Below are positions 44,935 to 52,625 of a DNA stretch of 64,000 nucleotides, piece after piece. Position 1 is the first letter of the stretch. Every line of letters begins with the position of its first letter. The position numbers were made by a program, and so were the translations under genes. The DNA comes from Candidatus Eiseniibacteriota bacterium (GTDB taxonomy: Bacteria > Eisenbacteria > RBG-16-71-46 > CAIMUX01): assembly GCA_029569475.1 (NCBI GenBank), contig JAKQSZ010000031.1, positions 1 through 64,000 on the forward strand, given 5' to 3'. A model generated the notes under the pieces. That model did not search any database. It had not been told where the DNA came from and saw only the letters and a program-made list of their open reading frames with translations.

Positions 44935-46056
44935 TCAGCGCTCGCGCAGAAGCTCGAAGAACGCCGTGCCGGAGAGTGGGGCAATCGCGGCGACCTCCGC
45001 GTTCTCACGGACGTGGGCAGCCTGCCGCATCCCGACCAGGGGCGCCAGCACGCCGGGAGTGGAACGGACGAACTGGATGGCCCGCTGGGCATTTGTCGAC
45101 AGATCCGGCATGCGCTGCGCGAATCGCTCCGGCACATGCGGGAGCACCTTGCCCTGCAGAAGCGGGACGCTCACCACCACGGCCAGCCCATAGGCCGCCG
45201 CCGCCTCGAAGAGCGGAACGGGCTTGCCCTCCAGAAGCTGCGTGGCCGAGCCGAGCGCCTCGAACATACCCAGGTTGTACGGCAGCTGCAGCACGCGAAA
45301 CCCATGTCCATCTCCCCCGACCTCGCGGGCGATGGTCATGAGCCGCTCCAGCGAGAGATGTCCGCGCTGATCGGCGGGCACGCGGAATCCGTTCCAGGTG
45401 GCCACGCCGTAGCAGCCGACCTTCCCTTCCGCCATCTTCCCTTCCAGCATCCGGAACGCGGCGGCGACGCGGGAGTAGAACTCGTCAGCGGGCGCCTCGT
45501 CGAGCTGTTGTTCGACACTGTGCAGGAAATACACGTCCACCGCCTCGAGCCGGAGATTGGTGAGGCTGCGCGCGAGTTGGTCCTCGAGATAGCGGGGCGC
45601 GATGCAGTGCGACCCCGCCACGATGTCGGACGGCCGCAGGATGCCAGTCTCGATGTAGGCGCGCTTGAGGTAGGCGGACGGATTGGGCGGCACCTCGCCG
45701 TCGAAGGGGATGTATCCCCCCTTGGTCATCACCCAGACCTCGTCGCGAGTCGCTTCCCCCGCGCGAAAAAGCTCGCGCAGGCCTTCGCCGACCGCCCGTT
45801 CACTGCGCATGTTCCGGTAGTTGATCGCGCAGTCGATGACGTTGATCCCGCGCCGGATCGCTTCCATGACCGACTCGGTGTACTGGCGGTCCCCGGTGGC
45901 ATCGGCCGGTCCCGTGTAGGTTCCCATGCCGATGCTGCTCAAGCGCAGAGATGACGGCCCCGCGCCCGGCCACGAGCGAAAGTGCTCCGGCGCGCAAGCT
46001 CCGGCCAGTCGGTCGACGTATCTGCGGGTTCCCTCGGGGCTGGCCAACGATGACAT
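44935..46056 (-). CDS. Aldo/keto reductase
   Basis: 373 residues, ATG at 46056 with AAGGAG upstream. The TIM-barrel family tetrad is visible: Asp and Tyr in VIDCAINYRNMRSE, Lys in VWVMTKGGY, His in VDVYFLHSVEQQ. RSLTNLRLEAVDVYFLH is the family signature. It uses NAD(P)H to reduce aldehydes or ketones. Compared with typical 300-330-residue members it has an insert after the catalytic Lys (IPFDGEVPPNPSAYLKRAYI) and an extra N-terminal helix. Substrate unknown; single gene divergent from the transketolase gene. Confidence 0.9.
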   Translation of the reverse strand: MSSLASPEGTRRYVDRLAGACAPEHFRSWPGAGPSSLRLSSIGMGTYTGPADATGDRQYTESVMEAIRRGINVIDCAINYRNMRSERAVGEGLRELFRAGEATRDEVWVMTKGGYIPFDGEVPPNPSAYLKRAYIETGILRPSDIVAGSHCIAPRYLEDQLARSLTNLRLEAVDVYFLHSVEQQLDEAPADEFYSRVAAAFRMLEGKMAEGKVGCYGVATWNGFRVPADQRGHLSLERLMTIAREVGGDGHGFRVLQLPYNLGMFEALGSATQLLEGKPVPLFEAAAAYGLAVVVSVPLLQGKVLPHVPERFAQRMPDLSTNAQRAIQFVRSTPGVLAPLVGMRQAAHVRENAEVAAIAPLSGTAFFELLRER

Positions 46057-46344
46057 GAGCTCTCCTTGGCTGACGACTGCATGGATTATTCCAGCAACCC
46101 GGCTCAGGGGCAACGCCGCGCTCCCCCTCCCGAGGCAACTCCTTCTGGCTCACGAAAACTGTCCTTCCCATAGGGAGGTGACATCATCTCGTGGCAGTCA
46201 GGGGGTGACAAAATCATGGAGCAGCCGGAGACGGTGGCGCACGGCTTGACCCTCAACGGCTTGCGTGGCACCCTGGATGGTTGCCGCACGCGCCCGGCGC
46301 GCGCACAGTCCCGCACTGCTCGTCAATTCCAAGGGAGATCATTC

Positions 46345-48708
46345 ATGGACCGGAGTCCCATCACGGATCGGAATCCGTTACCGGACCAGCGGGAGCATTA
46401 CCCCCACTGGGAAAAGACCAAGGATCTCATCGATCAGCTGATCGACGTGACCCTGAACTACCGCCAGAGCGGACATCCGGGCGGTTCCCGCTCCAAGGTC
46501 CACGCCTTCGTGGTCACCCTCCTGGGCGGCATCATGCGCTGGGACATCCGGCGCCCCGAGAAGCGGTTCGCGGACCGTTTCGTACTGGTGGCCGGACACA
46601 CTGCCCCACTGGTGTACTGCACCCTGCCGGTCCTCTACGAAGCCCTGCGCGTCAAGCACCGCCAGACCGGAGATCCCCGCTACGCGGTCCCCGACGCCGA
46701 GCACCGCGCGCTCTACTGGGAGGACCTGATCGGCTTCCGCCGCCGCGGCGGCCTGGCCGGGCACGCGGAGATGGAGGGCAAGACCCTCTTCTTCAAGTTC
46801 AACACCGGCCCCTCCGGGCACGGCAGCCCTGCGGCCGCGGGTGAGGCGATGGCCCTTAAGCGGGCCGGCGCCGGCGAGGTCAAGGTCTACGCCTTCGAAG
46901 GCGAGGGCGGGCTGACCGCCGGAGCCTCGCACGAGACCCGCAACTCGGCCTGGGGCCTCGGCCTCGACAACCTGGTCTACGTCGTCGACTGGAACGACTT
47001 CGGCATCGACGACCACGCGGTTTCCAGCGTGGTCCACGGCACCCCGCGCGACTGGTTCGAGCCCGCGGGCTGGAGAGTCTCCGAGGCGCGCGACGGCAGC
47101 GACTGGGCGCAGGTCCACGCCGCGCTCTTCGATTGCGTCCACGGGGACAACCCTCCGGGCATTCCCCGCATGTGCTTCGTGAAAACGCGCAAGGGGCGCG
47201 AGTACCTGAAGTACGACCACCAGAGCCACGGCTCTCCCCACGCCCAGAACTGCGACCTCTACTGGGCGACCAAGCGGCCTTTCGCGGAGAAGTACGGCAT
47301 CACCTTCGAAGGGTGCGATCAAGCGGCCCCCAAGGATGCGGCGGCCTTCCGGGAACAGACCCTGACCAACCTTCGCCACGTCATCGAGGTCCTCCATCGC
47401 GACCAGGCTCTGGTCGACTACCTGGCCGACACCCTCGTCCGGATCGGGGATTCGGTGCCCGAGACCATGCCCGCCTTCCGCCTGCAGCGAAAGCCGGGGA
47501 ACCCGTGGCGGGACCCTGAACTGACCAACTTCCAAGGCTATCCCGAGGGCATGTGGGCCAAGCCGGGAGAGAAGCAGCCCAACCGCGCGGCGCTCGCCCG
47601 GTGGTTGTCGTGGGCCAATGCCTGGGCCCGCCGGAAGTACGACCGACCGCTCTACCTGGGGATGTCCGCCGACCTCGCGGAGTCGACCAACCTCGCCGGT
47701 GTGGCGAAGGACTTCGGGGACTGGCCGGGCTACGGCAAGTACGAGCGGAACAAGAACCCCGAAGGTGTCCTGCTTCCCCAGGAGATCACCGAGTTCACCA
47801 ACTCGGGGATCTCGGCCGGCATCGCCACCGTGAACCTCTCCACGAGACCGTACGAGGAGTGGGACGGCTTCGGCGCCGCCTGCTCGACGTACGGTTCCTT
47901 CAGCTACCTGAAGTACGGCCCGATGCGGCTCTTCAGCCAGCTCGCCCAGGACACGCCTTTGAAGGTCGGCAACGTCCTCTGGATCGCGGGACACTCCGGC
48001 CCCGAGACTGCCGACGACAGCCGCACCCACTTCGGCATCTTCGCCCCGGGCGTGACCCAGCTCTTCCCCGATGGGCACGTCTTCGATCTGCACCCGTGGG
48101 AGTACAACGAGGTCCCCGTGGTGCTGGCCGCCGCGCTGGCCGCGGGGGCGCACATCACCGCCCTGCACCTGACCCGTCCGGCCATACCGATCCCCGACCG
48201 CGCCGCCCTCGGCATCGCCTCGCACTTCGAGGCGGCGCGCGGGGCCTACCTCATCCGGGACTTTCAGCCCGGCCGCAAGAAGATGGGCACCATCCTGGTC
48301 CAGGGGACGCTCTCGACCCACAACACGGTCGCGATCCTGCCGAAGCTCGAGGAGGCGGGACTGAACGTGAAGATCGTGGCGATCATTTCTCCTCAGCTCT
48401 GGACTCTTCAACCGGCGGAGTACCGGGAGCGGATCCTCCCCGAGGAAGACTGGATCGACTCAACCTGCATCTCCAACCGCTCACGCCGGCTGCTTCACGA
48501 CTGGCTGCCGCACCAGGTGGCGGCCGAGTACGCGATGACCAGCGACTTCGACAACCGCTGGCGCACGGGGGGCAACCTCGATGAGGTGATCGAGGAGGCC
48601 CATCTCTCCCCGGAATGGCTGCTGAAGGGAATCGAGCGATTCGTCCGCGACCGCGAGAGCCGGCTGGGACGCTTGCGGGCTGCCCTCGACAAGGCATCTC
48701 GCGCCTGA
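46345..48708 (+). CDS. Transketolase-like thiamine-diphosphate enzyme
   Basis: 787 residues, longer than typical transketolase (about 660). The ATG at 46345 follows AGGGAG. The N-terminal TPP domain has YRQSGHPGGS, GPSGHGSPAAAGEAMALK and an altered GDG motif (FEGEGGLTAGASHETRN...WNDFGID). The middle domain has SADLAESTN and TEFTNSGISAGIATVNLSTR. A C-terminal transketolase-C domain carries KMGTILVQGTLSTHNTVAIL. Cofactor thiamine diphosphate plus Mg; substrates probably sugar phosphates (pentose-phosphate or related), but the extra length and changed motifs mean a different aldehyde or ketol donor is possible. Not beside other pentose-phosphate genes. Confidence 0.85.
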   Translation: MDRSPITDRNPLPDQREHYPHWEKTKDLIDQLIDVTLNYRQSGHPGGSRSKVHAFVVTLLGGIMRWDIRRPEKRFADRFVLVAGHTAPLVYCTLPVLYEALRVKHRQTGDPRYAVPDAEHRALYWEDLIGFRRRGGLAGHAEMEGKTLFFKFNTGPSGHGSPAAAGEAMALKRAGAGEVKVYAFEGEGGLTAGASHETRNSAWGLGLDNLVYVVDWNDFGIDDHAVSSVVHGTPRDWFEPAGWRVSEARDGSDWAQVHAALFDCVHGDNPPGIPRMCFVKTRKGREYLKYDHQSHGSPHAQNCDLYWATKRPFAEKYGITFEGCDQAAPKDAAAFREQTLTNLRHVIEVLHRDQALVDYLADTLVRIGDSVPETMPAFRLQRKPGNPWRDPELTNFQGYPEGMWAKPGEKQPNRAALARWLSWANAWARRKYDRPLYLGMSADLAESTNLAGVAKDFGDWPGYGKYERNKNPEGVLLPQEITEFTNSGISAGIATVNLSTRPYEEWDGFGAACSTYGSFSYLKYGPMRLFSQLAQDTPLKVGNVLWIAGHSGPETADDSRTHFGIFAPGVTQLFPDGHVFDLHPWEYNEVPVVLAAALAAGAHITALHLTRPAIPIPDRAALGIASHFEAARGAYLIRDFQPGRKKMGTILVQGTLSTHNTVAILPKLEEAGLNVKIVAIISPQLWTLQPAEYRERILPEEDWIDSTCISNRSRRLLHDWLPHQVAAEYAMTSDFDNRWRTGGNLDEVIEEAHLSPEWLLKGIERFVRDRESRLGRLRAALDKASRA

Positions 48709-48741
48709 GGCCAGGGGAAGGAAATTCGCGAGGACCTGGCC
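48709..48741 (+). terminator. Weak hairpin after the transketolase-like gene
   Basis: GGCCAGG (48709-48715) pairs with CCTGGCC (48735-48741) across a 19-nt loop directly after the stop codon. No T-tract. The next 180 bp to the KH gene stop hold nothing recognisable. Confidence 0.3.
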
Positions 48742-48921
48742 CGTTCAAGGCGACGACCTCATCGGTCACGAGTCAAAGCTGGAGGCAGCGCAATGCCGCC
48801 CCCACAAAGGTCCGTCTGGTCCAATGCGGGGGTGGCGTGCAATCTGGGGGCTGACTCGGCCGGGGGTCCAGGGGTGATTGCGCGGATCACCCGGAAGGTC
48901 GGTCGATGGCTACCGCGGTGT

Positions 48922-49230
48922 CTAGTACGAGCTACGGCCTGTGAACGGCGACTCCATTTCCCTCGGGCGATCCAGGACGAAGATCTGGCAGTCCACGCCG
49001 TGCTTGGCGGCAACGGCCTGCGCGATCGCCTGGAGCGCGTGGATGTTTCGGCCTCCTCGACCGATCACCTGGCCAACTTCGGGCGGCATGGCGGCGATCT
49101 CCACCACGATCGACTTCTCACCTGTCACCCTCTGGACCCGAACCAGCTCGGGTCGATCAACCAATGCTGCGACAACTCTCTGAACAAGTTCGAGGACTGC
49201 CGCTTGCGCCTTCTCCTGGGGTGAGGTCAA
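48922..49230 (-). CDS. KH-domain RNA-binding protein (KhpA/YlqC-like)
   Basis: About 102 residues from a TTG at 49230, chosen because GGAGGG lies eight bases upstream; an ATG at 49266 gives 12 more residues but has no ribosome-binding site. The KH type-II core is clear: VVAALVDRPELVRVQ, GEKSIVVEIAAMPPEVGQVIGRGGRNIHALQAIAQAVAAKHG with the GxxG loop (GRGG). KhpA proteins bind RNA with KhpB and affect cell division and small-RNA regulation in Gram-positives. A minus-strand promoter is likely at 49345-49373. Normally near rpsP; here it stands alone. Confidence 0.88.
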   Translation of the reverse strand: MTSPQEKAQAAVLELVQRVVAALVDRPELVRVQRVTGEKSIVVEIAAMPPEVGQVIGRGGRNIHALQAIAQAVAAKHGVDCQIFVLDRPREMESPFTGRSSY

Positions 49231-49561
49231 CTCCCCTTCCCTCCGTCTCCTGCGGCATACCGTCATATGCCCGATGGTGCCCCACTGAGGGGGCGTGGAT
49301 TGCAACAGCCGAGCCTGAGGTGGCTCGACAGGACCGGAAACAGTAATCTATCCAGAACGGAACATCCACGCAACGGTATCATTTTAGCGGCGTAGCCCCG
49401 ACACATGAGATTCTTTCGCAGTGAGCTCGTCCCATCCTCAACTACGCAGGTGGCGCGTGCGCTTTAGGGTGCTATTCTGCCGCCGTAGTCGGCGTCGCAA
49501 GGACGCGGCGCCCTGCTGCATCACCGGCGGGAACCCGCCTTTGCAGAGGAGCCGTGTGCCC
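49231..49561. other. Divergent regulatory region between khpA-like and TPR genes
   Basis: 331 bp. It contains a promoter-like pair for the leftward gene (49345-49373). A TATTCT box near 49474 precedes the rightward gene without a convincing -35. GAGGAGCC lies before the TPR start. No RNA fold or small gene noticed. Confidence 0.4.
49345..49373 (-). promoter_or_regulatory. Putative sigma70-type promoter of the KH-domain gene
   Basis: On the minus strand TTGCGT (49368-49373), a 17-bp spacer, then TAGATT (49345-49350). The start would be near 49338 with a leader of about 108 nt. Confidence 0.35.
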
Positions 49562-51100
49562 ATGCGCCCCCCCGCACTGTTCGTCTTCGCGGTTACCGCG
49601 AGTCTGCTGCTCTCCGCGATCCCCGAGCGCGCTCCGGCTGCCGGCACCGACGATGCCCGGCTTCTGACCGAATTGGACCGCTCCGATTCCGAGGATCGCC
49701 GGCGGGAGATCTGCCAGGAGATCCTGCGTAACCGCCCCCAACCCTATGCGCGGGATTTCTGTGAGGGCTACGAAGCTCTCGTCGCGGGGCGCGACGCGGA
49801 AGCCGATCAGCTTCTGGAGGCGTCTCTGGCAGCCCGGCCGGACTTCGCGCTCGCGTGCATCCTTTACGGCCGGACGGTCGAAGCGCGCGGCCAGTCGGAG
49901 CGAGCCGCCGCCTACTACAGGCGCGCGATCGAGCTCCAGCCCGATCGGACCGATTCCCGCTTCGCCCTCGGTTCGCTCCTCTTCCGCCGCGGGACCACCG
50001 AGGATCCCAGCTACCTGCCGCAGGCTCTCGAAGCGTTCCGCCGGATGACCGAAGAGGATCCGGCCTCCCCAAACGGCTGGAGCAGCATGGGCGCGGTCCT
50101 CGCGCACCTGGGGCGCTTCGCCGACGCCGAGGAGATGTACCGCAAGGCCATCGAGCGCGACCGGAACGACCCGGCGCTCCACGACAACCTGGCCGCCCTT
50201 TACCTGCGCTGGGGGAAAGAGGAGGAGGCCCAGAAGGCCTGGGAGCGGACGCTGTCGCTCAACCGGGGATACGGTCACGCGGTGATCGAGCTGGCAGCCC
50301 TGCATGGCCGCAGTGGACGGCTCGTCGAAGCGGTCCGCACGCTCGAAGGCGGCCGTAGCGCAGTGCAGGCTCCACCGTTGGGGCCGCGGATCCGCCGCAC
50401 CCTGGGGTTCGTCTATCTCCAGCTCGGCGATCAGAACCTCGCGATGGAGCGTTTTCGCGAGGCGATCGCGGCCGGCAGCGACGCCCTGGCCAGCCTTGGC
50501 CTGGGGCACATGCTGATGCTGCGCCAGGTGCTCCAGGAAGCCCTCCCGTTTCTCGAGACCGGAGCTTCCCGTGACGCCGCGCTGGCCGTGCCCTTCGTGG
50601 CCGCCTGGGCCGCGCGGATCCAGCCGGCCATCTCGGCCGGCTCGGCACCCCACCTCACGCGCGTGCTGGCCCAGGTCTCGACCAGCGGAGCCGCCGCCGA
50701 CTCGGTTCTCCAGGGAGCCCGCGGCGCCGAGGCGTCCACGGCCCTGGTCTCCTTCGCGCTGCCCGGATGGAACTTCAACAACGCGGAAGAGGCGCTCGCA
50801 TCGGTGCGGGCCGATTCCACCGCCGGCGGCATCGACGTCGCTCCCGTACCCATCAAGCAGGTGGCTGCCGAGTACCCGGAGTCCGCCCAGGAGGCGGGTA
50901 TGACCGGAACGGTCCACATCGAGGTGACGATCGACGCCAAGGGCAAGGTCAAGAACGCCGTGATCGCGGACTGTCAAGCGGCCCCCATCCTTTGTGAATC
51001 GGCGCGCGCCGCCGCCCGGCAGTGGGAGTTCGAGCCGGCCAAGAGATACGGGCGGCCGTACGAGACGACGGTGGTCCTCCCCTTCCGATTCTCGAACTGA
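49562..51100 (+). CDS. Secreted TPR protein with C-terminal TonB domain
   Basis: 512 residues from the ATG at 49562 (GTG at 49556 also in frame, GAGGAG upstream). A signal peptide (ALFVFAVTASLLLSAIPERAPA) is followed by about eight tetratricopeptide repeats (e.g. ACILYGRTVEARGQSERAAA, GWSSMGAVLAHLGRFADAEE), a linker, and a TonB_C domain (YPESAQEAGMTGTVHIEVTI, AARQWEFEPAKRYGRP). No TM anchor apart from the signal peptide. Such proteins are periplasmic scaffolds. The TonB-like domain may touch an outer-membrane protein without ExbBD energy coupling. Partners unknown. It lies upstream of the nuclease pair, separated by 180 bp. Confidence 0.82.
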   Translation: MRPPALFVFAVTASLLLSAIPERAPAAGTDDARLLTELDRSDSEDRRREICQEILRNRPQPYARDFCEGYEALVAGRDAEADQLLEASLAARPDFALACILYGRTVEARGQSERAAAYYRRAIELQPDRTDSRFALGSLLFRRGTTEDPSYLPQALEAFRRMTEEDPASPNGWSSMGAVLAHLGRFADAEEMYRKAIERDRNDPALHDNLAALYLRWGKEEEAQKAWERTLSLNRGYGHAVIELAALHGRSGRLVEAVRTLEGGRSAVQAPPLGPRIRRTLGFVYLQLGDQNLAMERFREAIAAGSDALASLGLGHMLMLRQVLQEALPFLETGASRDAALAVPFVAAWAARIQPAISAGSAPHLTRVLAQVSTSGAAADSVLQGARGAEASTALVSFALPGWNFNNAEEALASVRADSTAGGIDVAPVPIKQVAAEYPESAQEAGMTGTVHIEVTIDAKGKVKNAVIADCQAAPILCESARAAARQWEFEPAKRYGRPYETTVVLPFRFSN

Positions 51101-51237
51101 ACTCGAACGGAAGGGGCGCGCCGTGCGCTCCGGCCGGACCTCCGGCCACCTTGCTGGCAAGGGTCGAGAAGACACGGGACATCATCACCCGTGGGCTGCC
51201 CACCGGAACGGGTGACCCGCTGCACGAAGGAGGAATG

Positions 51238-51288
51238 ATGGTGCCGCCTCAGAATGCCGCCATATCCGGCGAGCGGGAACGGCCGTGA
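51238..51288 (+). CDS. Possible 16-residue leader peptide overlapping the SbcD-like start
   Basis: AAGGAGG at 51227-51233 is followed by ATG at 51238 (another at 51235). The frame reads MVPPQNAAISGERERP and stops with TGA at 51286-51288, which overlaps the GTG start (51285) of the nuclease gene. The nuclease GTG has no ribosome-binding site of its own, so re-initiation after this short frame would explain its translation. It may be a coupling leader and not a functional peptide. Confidence 0.4.
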   Translation: MVPPQNAAISGERERP

Positions 51289-52625
51289 CTGATCCCGGGC
51301 AGGAAAGCGGCATCGAGAGCCCCCAGAGCCACGGAGTGTCCGGCGTGTCGGGCCGGTCCAGGATCCTGCACCTCGCCGACCTGCACCTGGGGGCCCGGCA
51401 TGCCTACGCCGGCAGCGCCGCTGGAGCCCGGTCCGAGGAAGCCGACCGCGCGCTCGCCCGAATCGTCGACTGGGTGCTGCGGCCCTCCTCGCCGATTGCC
51501 GCGGTGATCATCGCCGGCGATCTCTTCGACTCCCCCTTTCCGGAACCACCGCTCGCCGCCTTCGCCCTGGGGCAACTGCGGCGGTTGACCGACGCGGGCA
51601 TCCGGCTTCTGACCGTCCCGGGCAACCATGACGAGCTGAGCTATCCGAAGAGCGTCTACCGGCTGCATGAGGCCGTCTGGCCGGGGCGGCTGGTCGTCGA
51701 GCCAGCCCCGACCCTGGTCGACTCGTGGGAGATCGCCGGCACCCACATCGATCTCTACGCAATGGCCTTCGTCGCGGGCCGGAGCAATCCGCCCTACGAG
51801 CAGTTCGCCGTTCGATCCAAAGACGCCCGCAACATCGCGGTTTTTCACGCTTCCCTCGACCGCTCGTGGCCGGACCGCTCCATCCAACTCACCTCCGCGG
51901 CGCTGGCCCCGCTCGGGTTCGACTACATCGCGCTGGGCCATATCCACAGCGCCTCGGTGCGCCGCGTCGGCCAGGGTTGGGCCTGTTATGCGGGGCGGAT
52001 CGAAGGGGGCGGCTTCGACGATCCCGGCGGCGCCGGCCTGGCGATTCTTGACGTGACCCGGGAGACCTGGAAGCCCGAACGGGAGGAGTTCGCGCACCGC
52101 CGCTTCATCCAGGAGGAGTGGAACATCTCCTCCCTGCCTTCCGCCGACGGGTTGAAGGCACGGATCGACGCGTTCACGCGGTCGGGGGCGATCTCCCCTG
52201 TGGACAGCGGCCTCGCGGATGGCAGCCTAACGGAGGATAGCCTCTCCAGCAGCAGCCTGACGGAGGATAGCCTCCCCAGCAGCAGCCAGAGGAAGAGCGC
52301 CGCGGCGGTCTACGGTCCGCGCGGACGTCCGGACGCACCGATCGTGCGGCTTCGCCTGACGGGTTGCCCGGGATTCGCGGTGGACACCGCGGCGCTGGCC
52401 GAACGGGCTCGCGGGAGCTGTTTCCATCTCGAGATCCTCGACCAGACCGCGTCCGGCCCGGAGTCGTTGGAAGAACTCGCCGCGGAACCCACCGTTCGCG
52501 GGTTGTTCGTGGCCGAAGGTCTGCGCAACCTGAGGAATGCCCCCGACGAGCGGCGGCGCCGCCTTTGCGAGACGGCCATTCGCCAGGGCCTGGCCGCGTT
52601 TTCCGCGGGAGAACGAAAGGGATGA
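51285..52625 (+). CDS. SbcD/YhaO-like metallophosphoesterase DNA repair nuclease
   Basis: 446 residues, GTG start. Calcineurin-like phosphoesterase motifs in order: HLADLHLG (D-x-H), IIAGDLFDSP (GD), TVPGNHDELS (GNHD/E), AVFHAS (H), LGHIHSASV (GHxH). A small C-terminal domain (LTGCPGFAVDTAALAERARG) is the capping/DNA-binding part. Between them is a Ser/Leu/Thr/Asp-rich insert from a 30-bp DNA repeat. It forms the nuclease half of an SbcCD/Rad50-Mre11-type complex with the ATPase encoded next (ATGA overlap). Expected to act on hairpins or blocked DNA ends, or on nucleoid-proximal membrane substrates given the partner's TM segment. Confidence 0.9.
   Translation: MTDPGQESGIESPQSHGVSGVSGRSRILHLADLHLGARHAYAGSAAGARSEEADRALARIVDWVLRPSSPIAAVIIAGDLFDSPFPEPPLAAFALGQLRRLTDAGIRLLTVPGNHDELSYPKSVYRLHEAVWPGRLVVEPAPTLVDSWEIAGTHIDLYAMAFVAGRSNPPYEQFAVRSKDARNIAVFHASLDRSWPDRSIQLTSAALAPLGFDYIALGHIHSASVRRVGQGWACYAGRIEGGGFDDPGGAGLAILDVTRETWKPEREEFAHRRFIQEEWNISSLPSADGLKARIDAFTRSGAISPVDSGLADGSLTEDSLSSSSLTEDSLPSSSQRKSAAAVYGPRGRPDAPIVRLRLTGCPGFAVDTAALAERARGSCFHLEILDQTASGPESLEELAAEPTVRGLFVAEGLRNLRNAPDERRRRLCETAIRQGLAAFSAGERKG
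52231..52290. repeat. 30-bp direct repeat in the SbcD-like gene
   Basis: CGGAGGATAGCCTCTCCAGC (52231) and CGGAGGATAGCCTCCCCAGC (52261), each continuing AGCAGCC..., two units plus a degenerate upstream part. It encodes the Ser-Leu-Thr-Glu-Asp-Ser-Leu repeat in the linker and keeps the frame. Confidence 0.75.

Noticed and set aside
46378..48411. Minus-strand frame opposite the transketolase
   Set aside because: Antisense shadow; Val/Gly/Arg-rich with no motif.
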